DNA of 64,000 nt from assembly GCF_964204645.1 (NCBI RefSeq), contig NC_134030.1, forward strand, positions 6,260,278-6,324,277, written 5' to 3'. Numbering within the stretch: position 1 is the stretch's first letter; each line of letters starts with the position of its first letter. A program made the position numbers and the translations under genes. The notes below the pieces were generated by a model, which saw only the letters and a program-made list of their open reading frames with translations, did not search any database and was not told the DNA's origin. Below are positions 1 to 15,984 of the stretch, in pieces. This DNA is from Tubulanus polymorphus (lineage: Eukaryota > Nemertea > Palaeonemertea > Tubulaniformes > Tubulanidae).

Positions 1-2583
1 GTAGTTCTTTCGCGTTCAGTTTTCCGCTATGATCCTTATCAGCGGCATTGAACACGTGCAACCAGGCCTCCTTCACGTCGTACCTGCAGTGACAAGAATA
101 AAAACATTCCTAATGTATTTATCCCGATATAGCCTCGGGTCCCTTAATGAAATAAAGGAATGCCTTAATGATACATCGCAACGCTTCCGTGAATTTACCC
201 TATCAGTCCTTTGAAGAATTCCTGCTTAGTTAACGTCGAAGCGTCTTCATCAGAGTTACAATAAGCGATCACATTCTACAAATACAGTAAGTGCGATATT
301 CACCGTAAATTCTGCATTTTATCCTTGTATGCAACCTTAATAAATCACCAGAGTGTGGATTAAAAAGCGAGGATTTTCTTGAAGAAAATGCCAGGAAGTG
401 ACCGCGCGCGCCGCAACGTTTGGCGGGTCAACGCCCGCAAACGAGTCAATCTATTACGACCGTCTCGAAGGAAGGTGAGCTGATCCAGCCTACCGGTCAT
501 GCCGCGCGTAAAAAGATTTCAGTCTCAAGAAGACAGGAAAAGGATTGTATTTTATTTAAAAGGACCTGGCGAATGAATTAGAATACTCTTAATAGGGCCT
601 GGTCCAGATACCACATATATACGCGACAAGTTTCAGGAAGATTGACTAAAAAGAAGACTCTAGAAGCAATTGATACCCCATGTATATAATCCTGCACCAC
701 CGCCCGACCACAAATCATTTTTTGTAGATGTATATCTAATATCATACGTAATACCGTATCAGAAAGATCAAATGAAAAGGTTATGTAATTAATAAATATT
801 GTAATATCCCATGTACATAAAGCGAGCCATGGAGAATCAATAAAAAACGGCCTAATTTCTGTTGACCGTGTCCACGTGCCGAGTTTCGAAAAGATTGGAT
901 CAGAATTCAAGAAGACTTATGCAAACTAAAGTTTGACGGACAAAATATCTAAACATTTTTGGCCTGCGCACAAGACCGCGTTTTCTCGTGTTAGCATGGA
1001 CATTTTTGTCCTGCGCGCAAACACAACGTTAAGTGCATGGACATTTTTTATCCTGTGGTATAGAGGTCATCGATGGATGATTCAAATAGGATGTGTGTAT
1101 TGCTAGTGGATTACTCATTCTCCAGAGGGGCGGATACAAATTCCGAGACAATTACGCATACGTAATATATCTTATTTTTCCATTTTTTTCACTGTGTTAT
1201 TCTGTGTAAGGTATCCTTTATTGGTTATTTCAATCACTTGACAAAGTGATCACATAGCGAATGCTCCATGTGATGCGTCCTGTGGTAAGGGACTCGCACT
1301 AAGTTCGCGCCGTCAAGTTTCGAGGATTTTCTACTCGGCATACAGGCTTGATCCGTGATCGTGTGGTTACAAGCGATTCCCTCGACTGTCAGGCGATCTA
1401 GGATGGTCCACACTGGTAGTTCCTCTGCGAGGCAAGCAAATTAAATCTACCCCGGTATTCCATACACGATGATCGAGTGGTATACGTATTGAATTTTGTC
1501 GGCAACATGGAAAAGCCCTGGAGATAAAAATCCGCTCCATATGCGACTCGAGAACGGATTTCCAACAGAATGCATTATCGAAGGTCTGCAATATGAGCTA
1601 GAAAAAAAAACCGTTAGCCAACATATGTATAATTGTTTCATAATTGAATTGTATTTAGGGCAACAACCAATTGATCTATCCAAACACGCATAATATTTGC
1701 GTTAATTTGTCCGTGTAATGTTTCATCCCGTGGAAAAACGATCCACATACCGCATACCACATACCATGTCATGTCTCGCTACGATACCGTCCTAAATTCA
1801 TCACAAATGCTTCGAGTTTACATCGTTTTTATAGCTGATCGTAGAATATCGGCCACCGCGTCGTGTTTATCATTTCGTCTGCTGTAGACGTTTCGGTATA
1901 ATTTGCTCTTAAACTAAAATTTTTTCAAAAGCGTCCAGACCTCGGTGTTAAAAATTCGTCGAGCTTTTAAAATGTTTTGAATTTGCGCTATTCTCCAGGG
2001 TCCAGACAGCTGCATTTATTCAGCGGATTTGTGGCGATTGCGTCATCGTAATTTTCTACCTATATTCATTTTTAAATCAACATATGTTCACAAGCACATG
2101 ATGTATATAAGCAAACTTATATATCGAATATATACACATACATTGATCTTCATTTTCCAGACGGTGTAAAATCTGCATGGTTAGGAAAAAATGATTGATT
2201 AGATATAGCAGTGCCATTGACAACTAGAATAATTTACGCTAGTTCGTATATGCTTGATGAAAAATAAAGTCGAACGCAACGGCAAAAAATAAATGCATTC
2301 TTTTGAGAAACATTCTAATATTTGCGGTAAAAGTAGAGATGACCTCAAAAAGATCCTAACTAATATATATCAAACTTACGTCAGCAAATTGTTCAGGTGT
2401 TTGATTTTTTGGTATGCACACTTTGATGCTCTTCAGAACGGACAGAATTTCAGATTTGCTGAGCGTGCGACTGCCATCCGTATCTGCCTGGTCAAATGCT
2501 TGGTCGTATTTCTTGAATTTCTCTCGAGTTGCCGTGTCAGTGATGCCAACGGCATCGAGTAATTTTTCCAGTGGAATAGCCAT
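1..2583 (-). CDS. EF-hand calcium-binding protein, partial (3' end off window)
   Basis: Three exons of a small calcium-binding protein are visible on the minus strand: 2583-2380 (starts MAIPLEKLLDAVG), 275-199 and 83-1, after which the gene leaves the window. GT/AG borders and phases join cleanly (68 codons, then 25 codons plus 2 nt, then phase 2). Three EF-hand loops can be read. The first (DTDGSRTLSKSE) and third (DKDHSGKLNAKE) have canonical acidic residues at positions 1, 3 and 12. The second (SDEDASTLTKQE) lacks Asp at position 1 and probably binds calcium weakly or not at all. There is no signal peptide or membrane segment, so a soluble cytosolic sensor or buffer is likely. The exact family (calbindin-like, calerythrin-like or other) cannot be decided without the C-terminus. 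The 1.9 kb between exons 1 and 2 shows no further coding. Confidence 0.8.
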
Positions 2584-5161
2584 TGTATAGTTCTGTGCAG
2601 TTTTGATGCGATGTGTTTGGAATCTCGTCTGCTCCTGAGCGCAAGCTGCCGTTTGGATGGCAGGACGTCACGTGACCGCGGTGGTGGGCGGGACCGATAG
2701 TTTTGCCAGCAGCACTAATTTACGTAGGCCTAGGAATAAAAGTTCTGAATATCACCGTGTTTGAATTCTCATTTTAAAAATTGTATACACGGAAAACATC
2801 CCATTTTTGCCTTAGTTTGTTTTTAACATTTCACTGAATAAACGTTTTTCGTTCAAAACTGTACAATTTTCCTGGTAAATCAGTAACCGTATTATGAGTG
2901 AAGATTCGGTGGGTTCCTTTTAATTGGCTTGGACTGAAAGACTCGCCGGTCCTCAGTGCCTGGGCTCCGCACGTGTTGTATAACTTAGTTTAATACGTTC
3001 AGCTTTAATGATTTTCTTTTGATTTAAAAAAAGAACCGGGCTAAATATGTTCTGTCGCAGCCCCCTTCCCTTTGCTGGCCTGGTAATTCTGATAGACTCG
3101 ATTTGGGTACATAAATCGTTTTTTGGTGGACTCCCGCGCCGGAATTTGCGCTTCAACGTTAGTTCACATATTCGCTGTTAGAATGGTCTTTTTTCGTTTG
3201 ATTTTTTGATTTGGTGTCCCTTACAAACCCACCACACCTGCCGGGAACGAAACAGGGGGTTTGATTTTGAAGTCGGAAATCGAAGTACAAATATAGTTGT
3301 GTGATCGGCGGTCGAGTTTACAGAATTTTTTGTTTAAATCGAAGTACATAATTTGAAATTTTCGGTTCCGGTTCATTCAAACAATCATCCAAGTAGTCTG
3401 AACCGGCAAGCGACTGATTGGGGTTAATTTAGTTGGCTGCCTAATTTAATACATCAAGATTTAGGAAATAACTATATTACAAGGTTGAAGATCATTTTGT
3501 CAATTTTTAACATTTTTTTGGTCGTTTTCCACGTGTAAATAGTCCGAATGTTTATTGAAGCCTTTCCTCGGGTAGATGTTGGTGTAAAAATCCTCTAAGT
3601 TGATTGTCCCGCGTGCTGACTAGATAAAACGGAAGCACATTTTGAAAAGCAAATTATCCAGATGAGAGTTTGGTCCTGGTATCCGAAGTGTAGTTGTATG
3701 ACATCGACGGTGCACGCTCCGATGAGGATAGGTTTCTCCGTCAAGGGGTGCAGTTGGTACTTCACATCTGGTGCTGAGTTTGCCTAAAAGTAAAAGTTGT
3801 ACACGGGGAGCAGTTTTGTGTTTCTAATATACAGTGCATAGTTAGGTCCGTGGATGCGTCGCGATCAAACAGACAGTGCTATGCGCATTGATAGACCGTC
3901 AGTAAGAAAGCGACACAGGCACGCGAGTTTGATTAATACAATGATACATATGCACAGTCTTGATCGGGTTTTATTTACAGGCATGATCAAAGAAATTGCA
4001 TGCCACTCTGGCGGCTATCTGACAGTGCTAGCGTAATGGAAAACCGTCAGTGATCACCAAGGCGGCACGCCCAGTTAATCATTTGTCACAATTAGGTTTT
4101 TTTTTTTGGTAGGTCTTAATGAGACCGGTGTCAGGAGGCAACCTTCCAATCACCACTGCACAAAAATAGACTGAGCTTGCTATCCTGAAGCCAAAACGGA
4201 GGCAGCTTTCCAGTTATCGCGGCAGTGAGACTGAGTTTACAGTCCAAAACCAGAAACAATAAGGTATCTATGCGTATGTGATGATATAGGACAAAAGTGG
4301 TCAGACAGTTCTATGCGCATTGATAGACCGTCATCCCTGTTCATTCTAAATCAGAACATACCTCAAGTGTCAAAGTCAGGATATGTAGGTGTACTAAACT
4401 AATAAAAGGCGTTAGGTTAAGTAATTAATAGACTACATCGATAGCGTCAATTGTGATTCTGTTTACTGTATTTAGTCCGTTTACGTCTAGGTTTATAAAT
4501 ATATTGTTAAGACTCCAAATATGAAGATTTCGTTGCAGTATTATTTCTTGGTTTATGCGATCTATAAGTGCGTTTTTGAAATAAATTATAGTGTTGATGC
4601 GACCAGAGCCCTGTTCTAGATTGTAATGATTCTTGTTCAAAATGAATTGTGCGAGAAATAAAAGATAGTTCGCAAGTGTGCGTTTGAAAAAGTCTCTTTC
4701 TATTGTTTTGGTAATTCCTGTGTAGACGATGTCTCGAGTGATTCGTATAGGTGTGCCTATTATGCGTTCAAAGATTGGTTGTATGCGTGAATATAATTGT
4801 TGTGCTTCTCAAATATTCGCTGTTAACGATATACATAGGGGCAGCACGTAACAGTCCAGTTCTAGATTCCTACTGTGGCATGCGAGTAATAAAGTAAATG
4901 TTTGATGAAAAGACCATTCAAATTTCATATCTCCCATAAAAGTTTTTTGTTCTCTTTATGAATTCAACTAAAACAGTGATTTTAATTAGGAGAAGAATAA
5001 GCCCAACTTTTATGCTACAATGCATGTAGTGAGCGTATAGATTGTTTCGACGGACCTCACACCATAATAAGCCTCGCACGGCATTGGGTTTTTATATGCC
5101 ATTTCTGCGCTGGTCGCCTCCACATTCTGACATTACTTTTCGATCGAATCAAAACTTAAAG
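2584..5161. other. Intergenic region between the divergent EF-hand and SHMT genes
   Basis: No conserved gene is seen. The first 100 bp left of the EF-hand start are GC-rich and contain GACGTCACGTGAC (about 2665), a CRE/E-box-like promoter motif. The stretch also holds a degraded LINE fragment (4425-4817, minus) and a 32-bp direct repeat, at about 3871-3901 and 4303-4333, built around CTATGCGCATTGATAGACCG. The remainder is AT-rich with only short open frames. Confidence 0.6.
4425..4817 (-). mobile_element. LINE-type retrotransposon ORF fragment (region C-terminal to the RT)
   Basis: Read on the minus strand, about 130 codons are open without a start Met, ending in TAA at 4425. The residues (for example ITRDIVYTGI, then TLANYLLFLAQFILNKNHY, then FKNALIDRINQEIILQ) have the hydrophobic and charged pattern of the segment that follows reverse transcriptase in many animal LINE ORF2 proteins. 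No RT catalytic motif, endonuclease or poly(A) tail is seen, so this is a dead fragment. The family assignment rests on residue pattern only. Confidence 0.45.
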
Positions 5162-8100
5162 ATGTTGTCGGTTTTTCGTGCTAACGCCGTATCACGGGTG
5201 AGTGTCAAACCATTTTCAACCGATATATCTATACTTCATATTACGGTGCATTGATTAATATACTTATTTTGCTCATGATTTTGTGGAAAACCATCGATTT
5301 TTCCAACTGAACATGATTTGGGAACATTTTACTGAATCTCTTCTTGGTTCATTCTGTTGTAAACATACGTACGATGGTCAAGTTCTAGCAAACTGCAGCA
5401 GCAGTGTGATCTATCATTATCACTTAATTTATTCAGCACAGTTACAATTTTCTCCATATGCTGGAAATTTTAAGGGGTTGCATTAACCCACAATAGTAAA
5501 GATAAAACTTAATGAGCATTTGAAGTTTTGACCCTCTCCCGGGCGGACCGCTTCCTTCAACATATGGGACGCACCCGCGTTCTTAATTTCACGGGAAAAG
5601 GGTTATAGAATTGATTCCAATCACGGGCGGACATCCCCGAGATAATTTAAAAAAGGGGTTGTTTATAAGAAAATACCCGTGAAAATAAAAATTAGGGTGT
5701 ATGGATTTCTAAAATGTGACAAAAATTAAAATGTCGAAAATTTTAAATTATCGTTCCCGGCTATCAGTATCCGGGATCGTTATGAGGAAGTTTCGGGATT
5801 CGAACCGTGTGTATACTTCGTGTCTTCAAACTAACAAACATGATCCTGAGTCATCTGAAATAGTCAAAGCCCTCCACATATCACTTCTTCACCGGGCACT
5901 TGATGATGGCCGGCATGTAACTATGGTTCTGCCAGGGGTTCTACCTACCACATCAAACTGTAGCCAGGCGATCATCGAGAGCCAGGAAAGTGGTCCATTT
6001 TGATCATGTGTGAATGGTAAGATGTAGATAAAGCTATTTTTCATTATAAAGCTTCATAGTTTAACCTCCCTACTTTTTGCAAATAGGGGCTGTTTCAATG
6101 AAATCACCCTAGATTTTCTCCGAAAAGGGGTCATTTGGAGAAACCCATAAAATCTAGGAATGGGTCATTTTTTATGAAAAAGAACGAGCGTGTGCTATCT
6201 TAAGCTGAAGGAAGTGGTCCGCCCGGGGACCCTCTCTCAAAAACTGAAAAAAATGTTTCTTTGAAAATGGCCCATAGAATAAGGTTGAAATGTCAAACGA
6301 TCATTAATTTTATCTTTGTGGGTTTTTTACTTCAAATTGTATTAGACAGTCACTTGTCTATGGAAACCAACACTGTATTATTTCGAAGCAGTCTCAAATA
6401 CTCCAGTTTTTTTAAGGAACTACTGCAATGTTGGAATTCTTGGCATTCCAATTATGATTTCAAAGTGTCATTTCTAGATCTAGCATCTGAAATGATTCTA
6501 CGATTCTACAAATGGAACCTCTTAAAAGTGCAACTTTCTAAACATCGCAACATATCTTGTTAGTTTATTGGGTTAGTTGTGCAAAACTGCTGGTGAAAAA
6601 TTTAACTGTTTTTAGTTAATCTTATTTCTCAGAGCAGTTAGCTGAGGTGAAACTACTAAAACTGACTTGCGATCTAAATTATGGATTGAACCTGCGTTCA
6701 AACTGTCAAAACTAGATTAAGAATCGCTGACATCTTGGGTGTAATCTTAAACCAGCTGTTGTTTACTGCAGGTGTCTTTATTTCAGTTGAACAATATGTC
6801 ACTATTACAATACGGTTTATTCCATAGCATGATCAGAATTTTATCGAGTTCAATTTTGTGACTGATCATTTCTTATCAGTTCAGAACATAGCTGTGGGCC
6901 TCTGGCTTCGACTCTCTAGAATAACTGATAACTAACTGATTTGTCTGTCCTGCTGTCATAGTTAATCAGACGTTTCAGATAGCTGGTTGAATGATATGTA
7001 GAGCATTTCTAAGTTGAGTTTGCTTTTTAGATAAAAAATAACCTTTAGGATAAACTCCTAAGATAACTGTAATGCTTACTTTTCTCAAGTTTTTGCATGT
7101 TTGATACAAGTCAAATAATCAATTAGCCTATATTGTAGTTTTGGGGTGGCTATAAGTTTCTCCTGCTGTTTTATTTAATATTGTGCAGAGGGGCTTAGTT
7201 TTCTTTTGTAAATTCTATAAGACTCGGAAATATTTGTCAAATATGGAAATTACAACGCAGTTCTAATTAAAATCACTGTAGGTCTATTCAGTGTTGTAAT
7301 GCCACTTCAAGTGGTAATATTAGTATCCTGCTGATTTATCAATTACTACTTATTTATCATTCCATTTATTACAAGAGTTGTTTGAAGTTTCTTCACCATA
7401 AAATCCTATCACCCCTAGTATAATATTGATATAAATATTTTCATTATATTCAAGTCTTCATGAATTAATAATGCCAACTGAAAGGTGCTATATTTAAATG
7501 ACAGTTGACATATTTCAAGTTAATGGTCTCTGTCTGACATCTAAGAAATTACTGATGGTCTTCATTGTCTTGACCCCACCATGACCTTTTACAGAAGTAA
7601 AGAATATTGTGAATAATTATGACCATTCTGGTATAATGGAGAAAATATTGAAGGTTGTGGCCTGCCATGAATTATAACCAAATTATTTCCCTAAGCTCTT
7701 TTTTCAATATAATCAGTTTTTCATTTTTTGTAATTTCTAGCTGTTGCGTCAGGGAACTAATGTAGTTGCGAACAGTAGTCGAACAGTTTGGTCAGAACAA
7801 ACCTCTGTTGAACAAGATGACCCCGAATTATTTGATCTGCTTGAAAAAGAGAAAGATCGTCAAACCCGCGGATTGGAACTCATCGCATCTGAGGTAGAAA
7901 AATCGTCCGGTCAATAATCCAAAATTCATGTTCTCTCTCCTTTTATTATTTTTCTGTTAGTGCACATCTTTGTGTCACACATTTTTGTTTTTTGTCTGTT
8001 TGTTATTATTGTTGTTTTCTTCATTCACAATCTTATACTTTGGATTTATGATGAATAAATTGAAATTGAAATTGTCAAACCTCACAGTCATGGTAATTTT

Positions 8101-10479
8101 GTCCATATTTTCAGAATTTTACCAGTAAATCAGTAATGCAAGCTCTGGGTAGCTGTATGACCAACAAATATTCAGAAGGATATCCCGGGGCCAGGTATTT
8201 GGTGAAATCTTTCTTTATTTAAACCAACCCCACTTATTCCAGAATGAATTTCTACATTATGGAATGTGTCTGTATTCTATGTAGGTACTACGGTGGTAAT
8301 GAAATCATTGATAAAGTCGAAGTACTTTGCCAGAAACGAGCTCTAGAAACCTTCAAGTTAGATCCGGAGAAATGGGGTGTGAACGTGCAGCCGTATTCCG
8401 GTAGTCCCGCTAATTTCGCTGCGTACACAGCTTTGTTAAACCCACATGATCGAATAATGGGACTCGATTTACCAGATGGAGGACAGTAAGTTTATATTGA
8501 ATCCACCTCAGCTCGCTACCAAGACTAAAGTTAGAGTTTCAGAAAGACCTTGATTCTTTATACCTATCCTAAGCGATTTGTACTGAATTTATGATTTCAG
8601 TTTAACCCATGGATTTAGCACGGACACGAAAAGAATCTCGGCAACTTCCATTTACTTTGAGTCGATGCCTTATAGATTAAATGTAAGCAATGAGGTTTTT
8701 TCGAATTTTACATAAAACTTAACAGTGAAATATATAATAATCTTCCGTAAGTAGGGAAGATTTCAGTGGTGTTGAAAATGTTTTCTCTAATAATTTCAGC
8801 CTGAAACTGGTTACATAGATTATGATAAACTACACGAAACTGCTAAACTATTCCGACCTAAACTAATCATTGCCGGTACAAGTGCCTATTCTCGTCTGTT
8901 GGATTACAAACGTTATAGGGAGGTCAGTATAGCCAAACTGTCTATTTTCAATCTTCAATCGTCACTTCCCCTTTCTGGCAATATTCTATTGGCTCTTTAG
9001 GTATGCGATGACGTAAAAGCTATCCTGTTAGCAGATATGGCTCATATATCTGGTTTAGTAGCCGCTCATGTTGTTCCTAGTCCTTTCGAATACGCCGACA
9101 TTGTAACAACTACTACTCATAAATCGCTACGAGGACCCAGGTATGAATAGAATATCATTACTTATAGTAAACCTGGCCTTACTCGGACATGCCAACTCAG
9201 ACATTCGATTAATTCGGAGAAAAACAAAATCATGTTTCTCATTTCCTAACTTATCTTTCCTATCATTAACGCGCACTTAACTCGGACCAATTTTGCTGGT
9301 CTTAATTTACTGTATAAATTGAAGACTTTTCACAGTTATAGGAGTTATGGACATTAGTTTGGGACTTTCTGACACGGATGTTTTCGTGTTTGTAATTTGC
9401 AGGGCAGGAATGATTTTCTTCAGAAAAGGAGTGAAATCCGTCAATGCAAAGACCGGTAAAGAGATTATGTATGATTACGAGAGAAGGGTAAATGGAGCAG
9501 TGTTCCCCTCGTTACAAGGTGGACCTCATAATGCACAGATCGCCGCTTTGTGTGTTGCTTTCCAACAGGTATGAAACTGAAACCCAGTTTCAGACAGTTG
9601 AAATTGATTCTAAATTTAAGTCTAACATAGAAGTAATAACAAATGTCTGTGTTAATTGAAATTCTTGATTATTAGAAGAGGGCATTAGATGACAGGGTTC
9701 ATAACTGCCATTGAAAGTCCTTAAATGAGATTGGGTCATCTCAACTCCAATGAAAACAATACTTCTGGACAATGCAAATAATGATTAAAGAGGTATTTTA
9801 CGTCTTTGTAGGCGATGCGACCAGCATTCCGCGAATATCAGGAACAAGTTTTGAAGAACGCGAAGGCCATGTCTAATGCTTTGATCGAGAGAGGATACCA
9901 AGTAGCTTCGGGCGGAACCGATACTCATTTAGTGTTGTTAGATTTACGCCCGAAAGGAATCGACGGAGCTCGCGTCGAACGAGTTTGTGAACTCAGCGAA
10001 ATAACCGTCAATAAGAATACAGTTCCCGGTGATAAATCAGCACTCGTTCCCAGCGGACTTCGATTAGGTAAATTTCATTCACAGTTCAGAGTTATCTTTT
10101 CTCATTTACTACTTATTACAGAATCATTATGTTCGCGTAAATTGTATATTTTCAATAGGAGCTCCGGCTTTGACGTCCAGAGACTTTAAAGAATCCGATT
10201 TTGTTAAAGTAGCTCATTTTATTGATGAAGCAGTGAAGATATCAGTTGAAGCTAAACCCAAAGCAGGTAAACTTAAAAATCCCTATCGTATGCGAATATC
10301 AACTGTAATTCCATATCGTTAGATGCAAAATTATACCATTTACATTTTCAGGTAAAACTGTGAAAGATTTTAAAAATTTTGTTGATACGGACGCTGAAAC
10401 TCAGAAAAAGATCGCAGAACTGAGACACGAAGTTGAATCGTTCGCTCGAAAGTTCCCAATGCCAGGAGGCCCTCTTTAA
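5162..10479 (+). CDS. SHMT2: Serine hydroxymethyltransferase, mitochondrial type
   Basis: PLP enzyme that interconverts serine plus tetrahydrofolate with glycine plus 5,10-methylene-THF. Eleven coding exons: 5162-5197, 7741-7893, 8115-8194, 8285-8485, 8601-8682, 8800-8922, 9001-9140, 9403-9568, 9812-10067, 10159-10266, 10352-10479. They give 490 aa, close to the family's ~500. Landmarks include [22 protein letters not shown] and LTHGF; the PLP-binding lysine is in TTTHKSLRG (about Lys266, exon 7). The Arg/Ser-rich N-terminus [12 protein letters not shown], with no acidic residues, looks like a mitochondrial presequence. The start at 5162 is chosen for that and for the strong GTGAGT donor after 12 codons; longer in-frame upstream Mets exist. 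Exon 1 is separated by a 2.5 kb intron carrying a transposon. Confidence 0.95.
5538..6227. mobile_element. Non-autonomous DNA transposon (MITE) with 8-bp TSD in SHMT intron 1
   Basis: A 690-bp element has terminal inverted repeats of about 45 bp. The left end starts CCCGGGCGGACCGCTTCC; the right end is GGAAGTGGTCCGCCCGGG. Both ends are flanked by the perfect 8-bp duplication GACCCTCT (5530-5537 and 6228-6235). Inside are sub-terminal repeats but no transposase; a 95-codon frame (5716-6003) has no recognisable domain. An 8-bp duplication is typical of hAT, P or Merlin elements. The termini do not match the usual hAT CAG start, so the superfamily stays open. Confidence 0.8.
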
Positions 10480-11034
10480 AGAACTGAGACATTCAATCGC
10501 ATGGTCTGATCACAACATTTTGACAGTATTACGATTTTAATATCGTTTGGAATACAATTTGCAATAATTATATTTGCCAGTGTACAGTACCAGTATTACA
10601 TGATGTATATGTATGTGTACGAGTTGTGAATAGTCCTCTATAACCTGTGCTACTTAAACCCTGTTACGAATGTTTTAAAATTCTACATTTTGTACATGGC
10701 AATGTATGGAATAAATCATTATCCTGAAATATTTTTTAGTGTTGTGGCAATCATCTATGGAATAAATTGTTATTATCCTGAAATATTCTATAGTCGCTCG
10801 CTTTAAGAGTTTGAAGGCTTTTCACGCTGAGGAAACAGGATGTGACGGCTACCTCTAATATAACAAAAAAGTTTTCAGATTTTAATAACAAGATTCTCCA
10901 ATTTATTTATTCATTTAGCTACAAAAACTAAGCAAGATTAGATTAACAGCAGAAGATTTAAACACATGATACATATTGAATCCAATATACAGCATTCCCT
11001 GTGATTGAAGGCGTCGCCTTTGTAATTTCCACAA
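10480..11034. other. Tail-to-tail interval SHMT / MRPL32
   Basis: This is the 3' UTR space of two convergent genes. Tandemly duplicated AATAAA signals of SHMT lie at 10710-10715 and 10761-10766, each in a copy of the phrase GGAATAAATYRTTATCCTGA, so the poly(A) region itself has been duplicated (about 50 bp apart). Nothing else is seen. Confidence 0.6.
10710..10766 (+). terminator. Tandem poly(A) signals of SHMT
   Basis: AATAAA at 10710-10715 and at 10761-10766, in duplicated context, about 230-290 nt after the stop codon. Confidence 0.7.
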
Positions 11035-12021
11035 CTATGATTTGTTCGGCTTCGTGAGCAACACTTGAGGAAACCATTCCGGTCTCTTTTTCTCCATTTC
11101 TACGATAAATTTTTCTTGATGCCGAGCGATATTATCTTTATTTTCGTCTTTATATAAAAATTTTAGTTCTGATGTTGGAGCTTGGAATCTAGAAAATGAA
11201 GACAAAATGCATGACCGACTACAAATTTGCAAAAGTAATTTGAGGACAGTTTATATGAAGATTCTGAGCACACTCACTTTAAAGTATCTACCCCTAAGGC
11301 TTCCTGCATTGCCTGCGTTTCTTTCTTCACTTTCTCGTAACAATGACCTAAATAAGATAATTGAAAGCGCACTAGAATTCCTGAAGAAACTTCTAAACAG
11401 TAAACTCTGAATCTGACTGGATTACTTCAGGTAATTTTCTTACCACAAATAGTGTGTTTTTCATGATAATTTCCACAGTCCAAACAAGCGACAATGTGTT
11501 TTTTCGGTTGATGATCTTCCATTCGTCCACCTCCCCACGCATGTTTCCGCGCTGATCTTCGTTCTACAGTTCGTCTGTGTTTTGGTACTGCGTAGAAGAT
11601 ACCGTTACCGAGAATAGACTCCAGCAATGACTGACCTGAATTACTAGCTCCATCTGACTGTGGTAGAGCCCCAGCTGGCGAATTTATTGCAAACGCAGCA
11701 CCATATCCTGGAATCAAAAATAACAGCAATAATAGAAACGGGCCATCAATCATAGCCCGCAAGATTAAAATTAACCATCTCGTGCTGCCACCTAGGCTCC
11801 ACACTACATATGAAATTGAATATTCCTGAAAATATTTTTTCTAGGGTTTATTCCTGATGAATTGTACACGGAATTGCAATAACGACTAATCATTCCTCAT
11901 CTATTTAATCAAAATAATGTAATTATCTACCTGGATGCGGGAAAAGACTAATGTAATTGACGATTTTTGCCTCTAAACGCAGAAAATAGTCACCGAGCCG
12001 GGAGATCATGGAGGCAGCCAT
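11035..12021 (-). CDS. MRPL32: Mitochondrial large-subunit ribosomal protein bL32m
   Basis: Four exons on the minus strand, 12021-11931, 11707-11444, 11347-11278 and 11188-11035, give 192 aa (human protein about 188). The core VPKHRRTVERRSARKHAW is the bL32 signature. It is followed by a Cys4 zinc site, CLDCG, then CGHC with the second pair split across the exon 2/3 junction. The N-terminus MAASMISRLGDYF is a leader that would be cleaved on mitochondrial import. The ATG lies in CCAAGATGGCTGCC, a strong Kozak context that also resembles a YY1 site. It is divergent from PSMA2, with 117 bp between the two ATGs. Confidence 0.93.
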
Positions 12022-12138
12022 CTTGGATTAGATGTCTCGGGGATTTTTATTGGTTGAAAATCTGTCAGATTCGATCAATTGGCCAATCGGCGTGCTCGAG
12101 AGAAAAATCGTCATTTGGGCTTCAAATCTTGGCTAGTC
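12022..12138. promoter_or_regulatory. Shared bidirectional promoter MRPL32 / PSMA2
   Basis: Only 117 bp separate the start codons of the minus-strand MRPL32 and the plus-strand PSMA2, so both promoters and 5' UTRs must overlap here. The region holds inverted CCAAT-type motifs (ATTGG near 12048 and 12080) and the YY1-like sequence CCAAGATGGC overlapping the MRPL32 start. No TATA box is evident, as expected for housekeeping bidirectional promoters. Confidence 0.75.
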
Positions 12139-15538
<3,400 letters not shown>

Positions 15539-15984
15539 TGATTTGTGTTTTCTGGATATCAATATAAAGTCGAATGTTTCAGATAGGGACTCAAAACAGC
15601 ACCGATTCATTGCATATAGCTGTATGGAGTGATGCTTGCCAAGTCGAGGATTATTGTATTGCGTGCTGAGGATTTTGTTGATACATTGATGTATTCAATT
15701 TGTACAAAAATGAATAAACGTAATATTAACAATATTGAATCATGTGGTTGTTGGCTTCTTTTGTGTATTTGTATCTTGCCGCAAACTTCGTTCGGATCTG
15801 CTAGCATTTAAGTGGTAGGTATACTAAACCTTCCATAAATTCCTCGACATTAAATACTTATTTAGGGGATTTCATGCATAGGGCCTACATTTTTCATGAA
15901 ATTGATACCCGGCCCGCAATGACAATCGTTGCCTCCTCTCCGTCTGGTGCTGCCACCACGAACTTTTTGGCGAACTATTCAAAG

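Noticed and set aside
5795-5806. GGGATTCGAACC, a perfect minus-strand tRNA B-box
   Set aside because: Flanking bases do not form a T stem, acceptor stem or A-box at the right distance. It lies inside the MITE and is probably chance.
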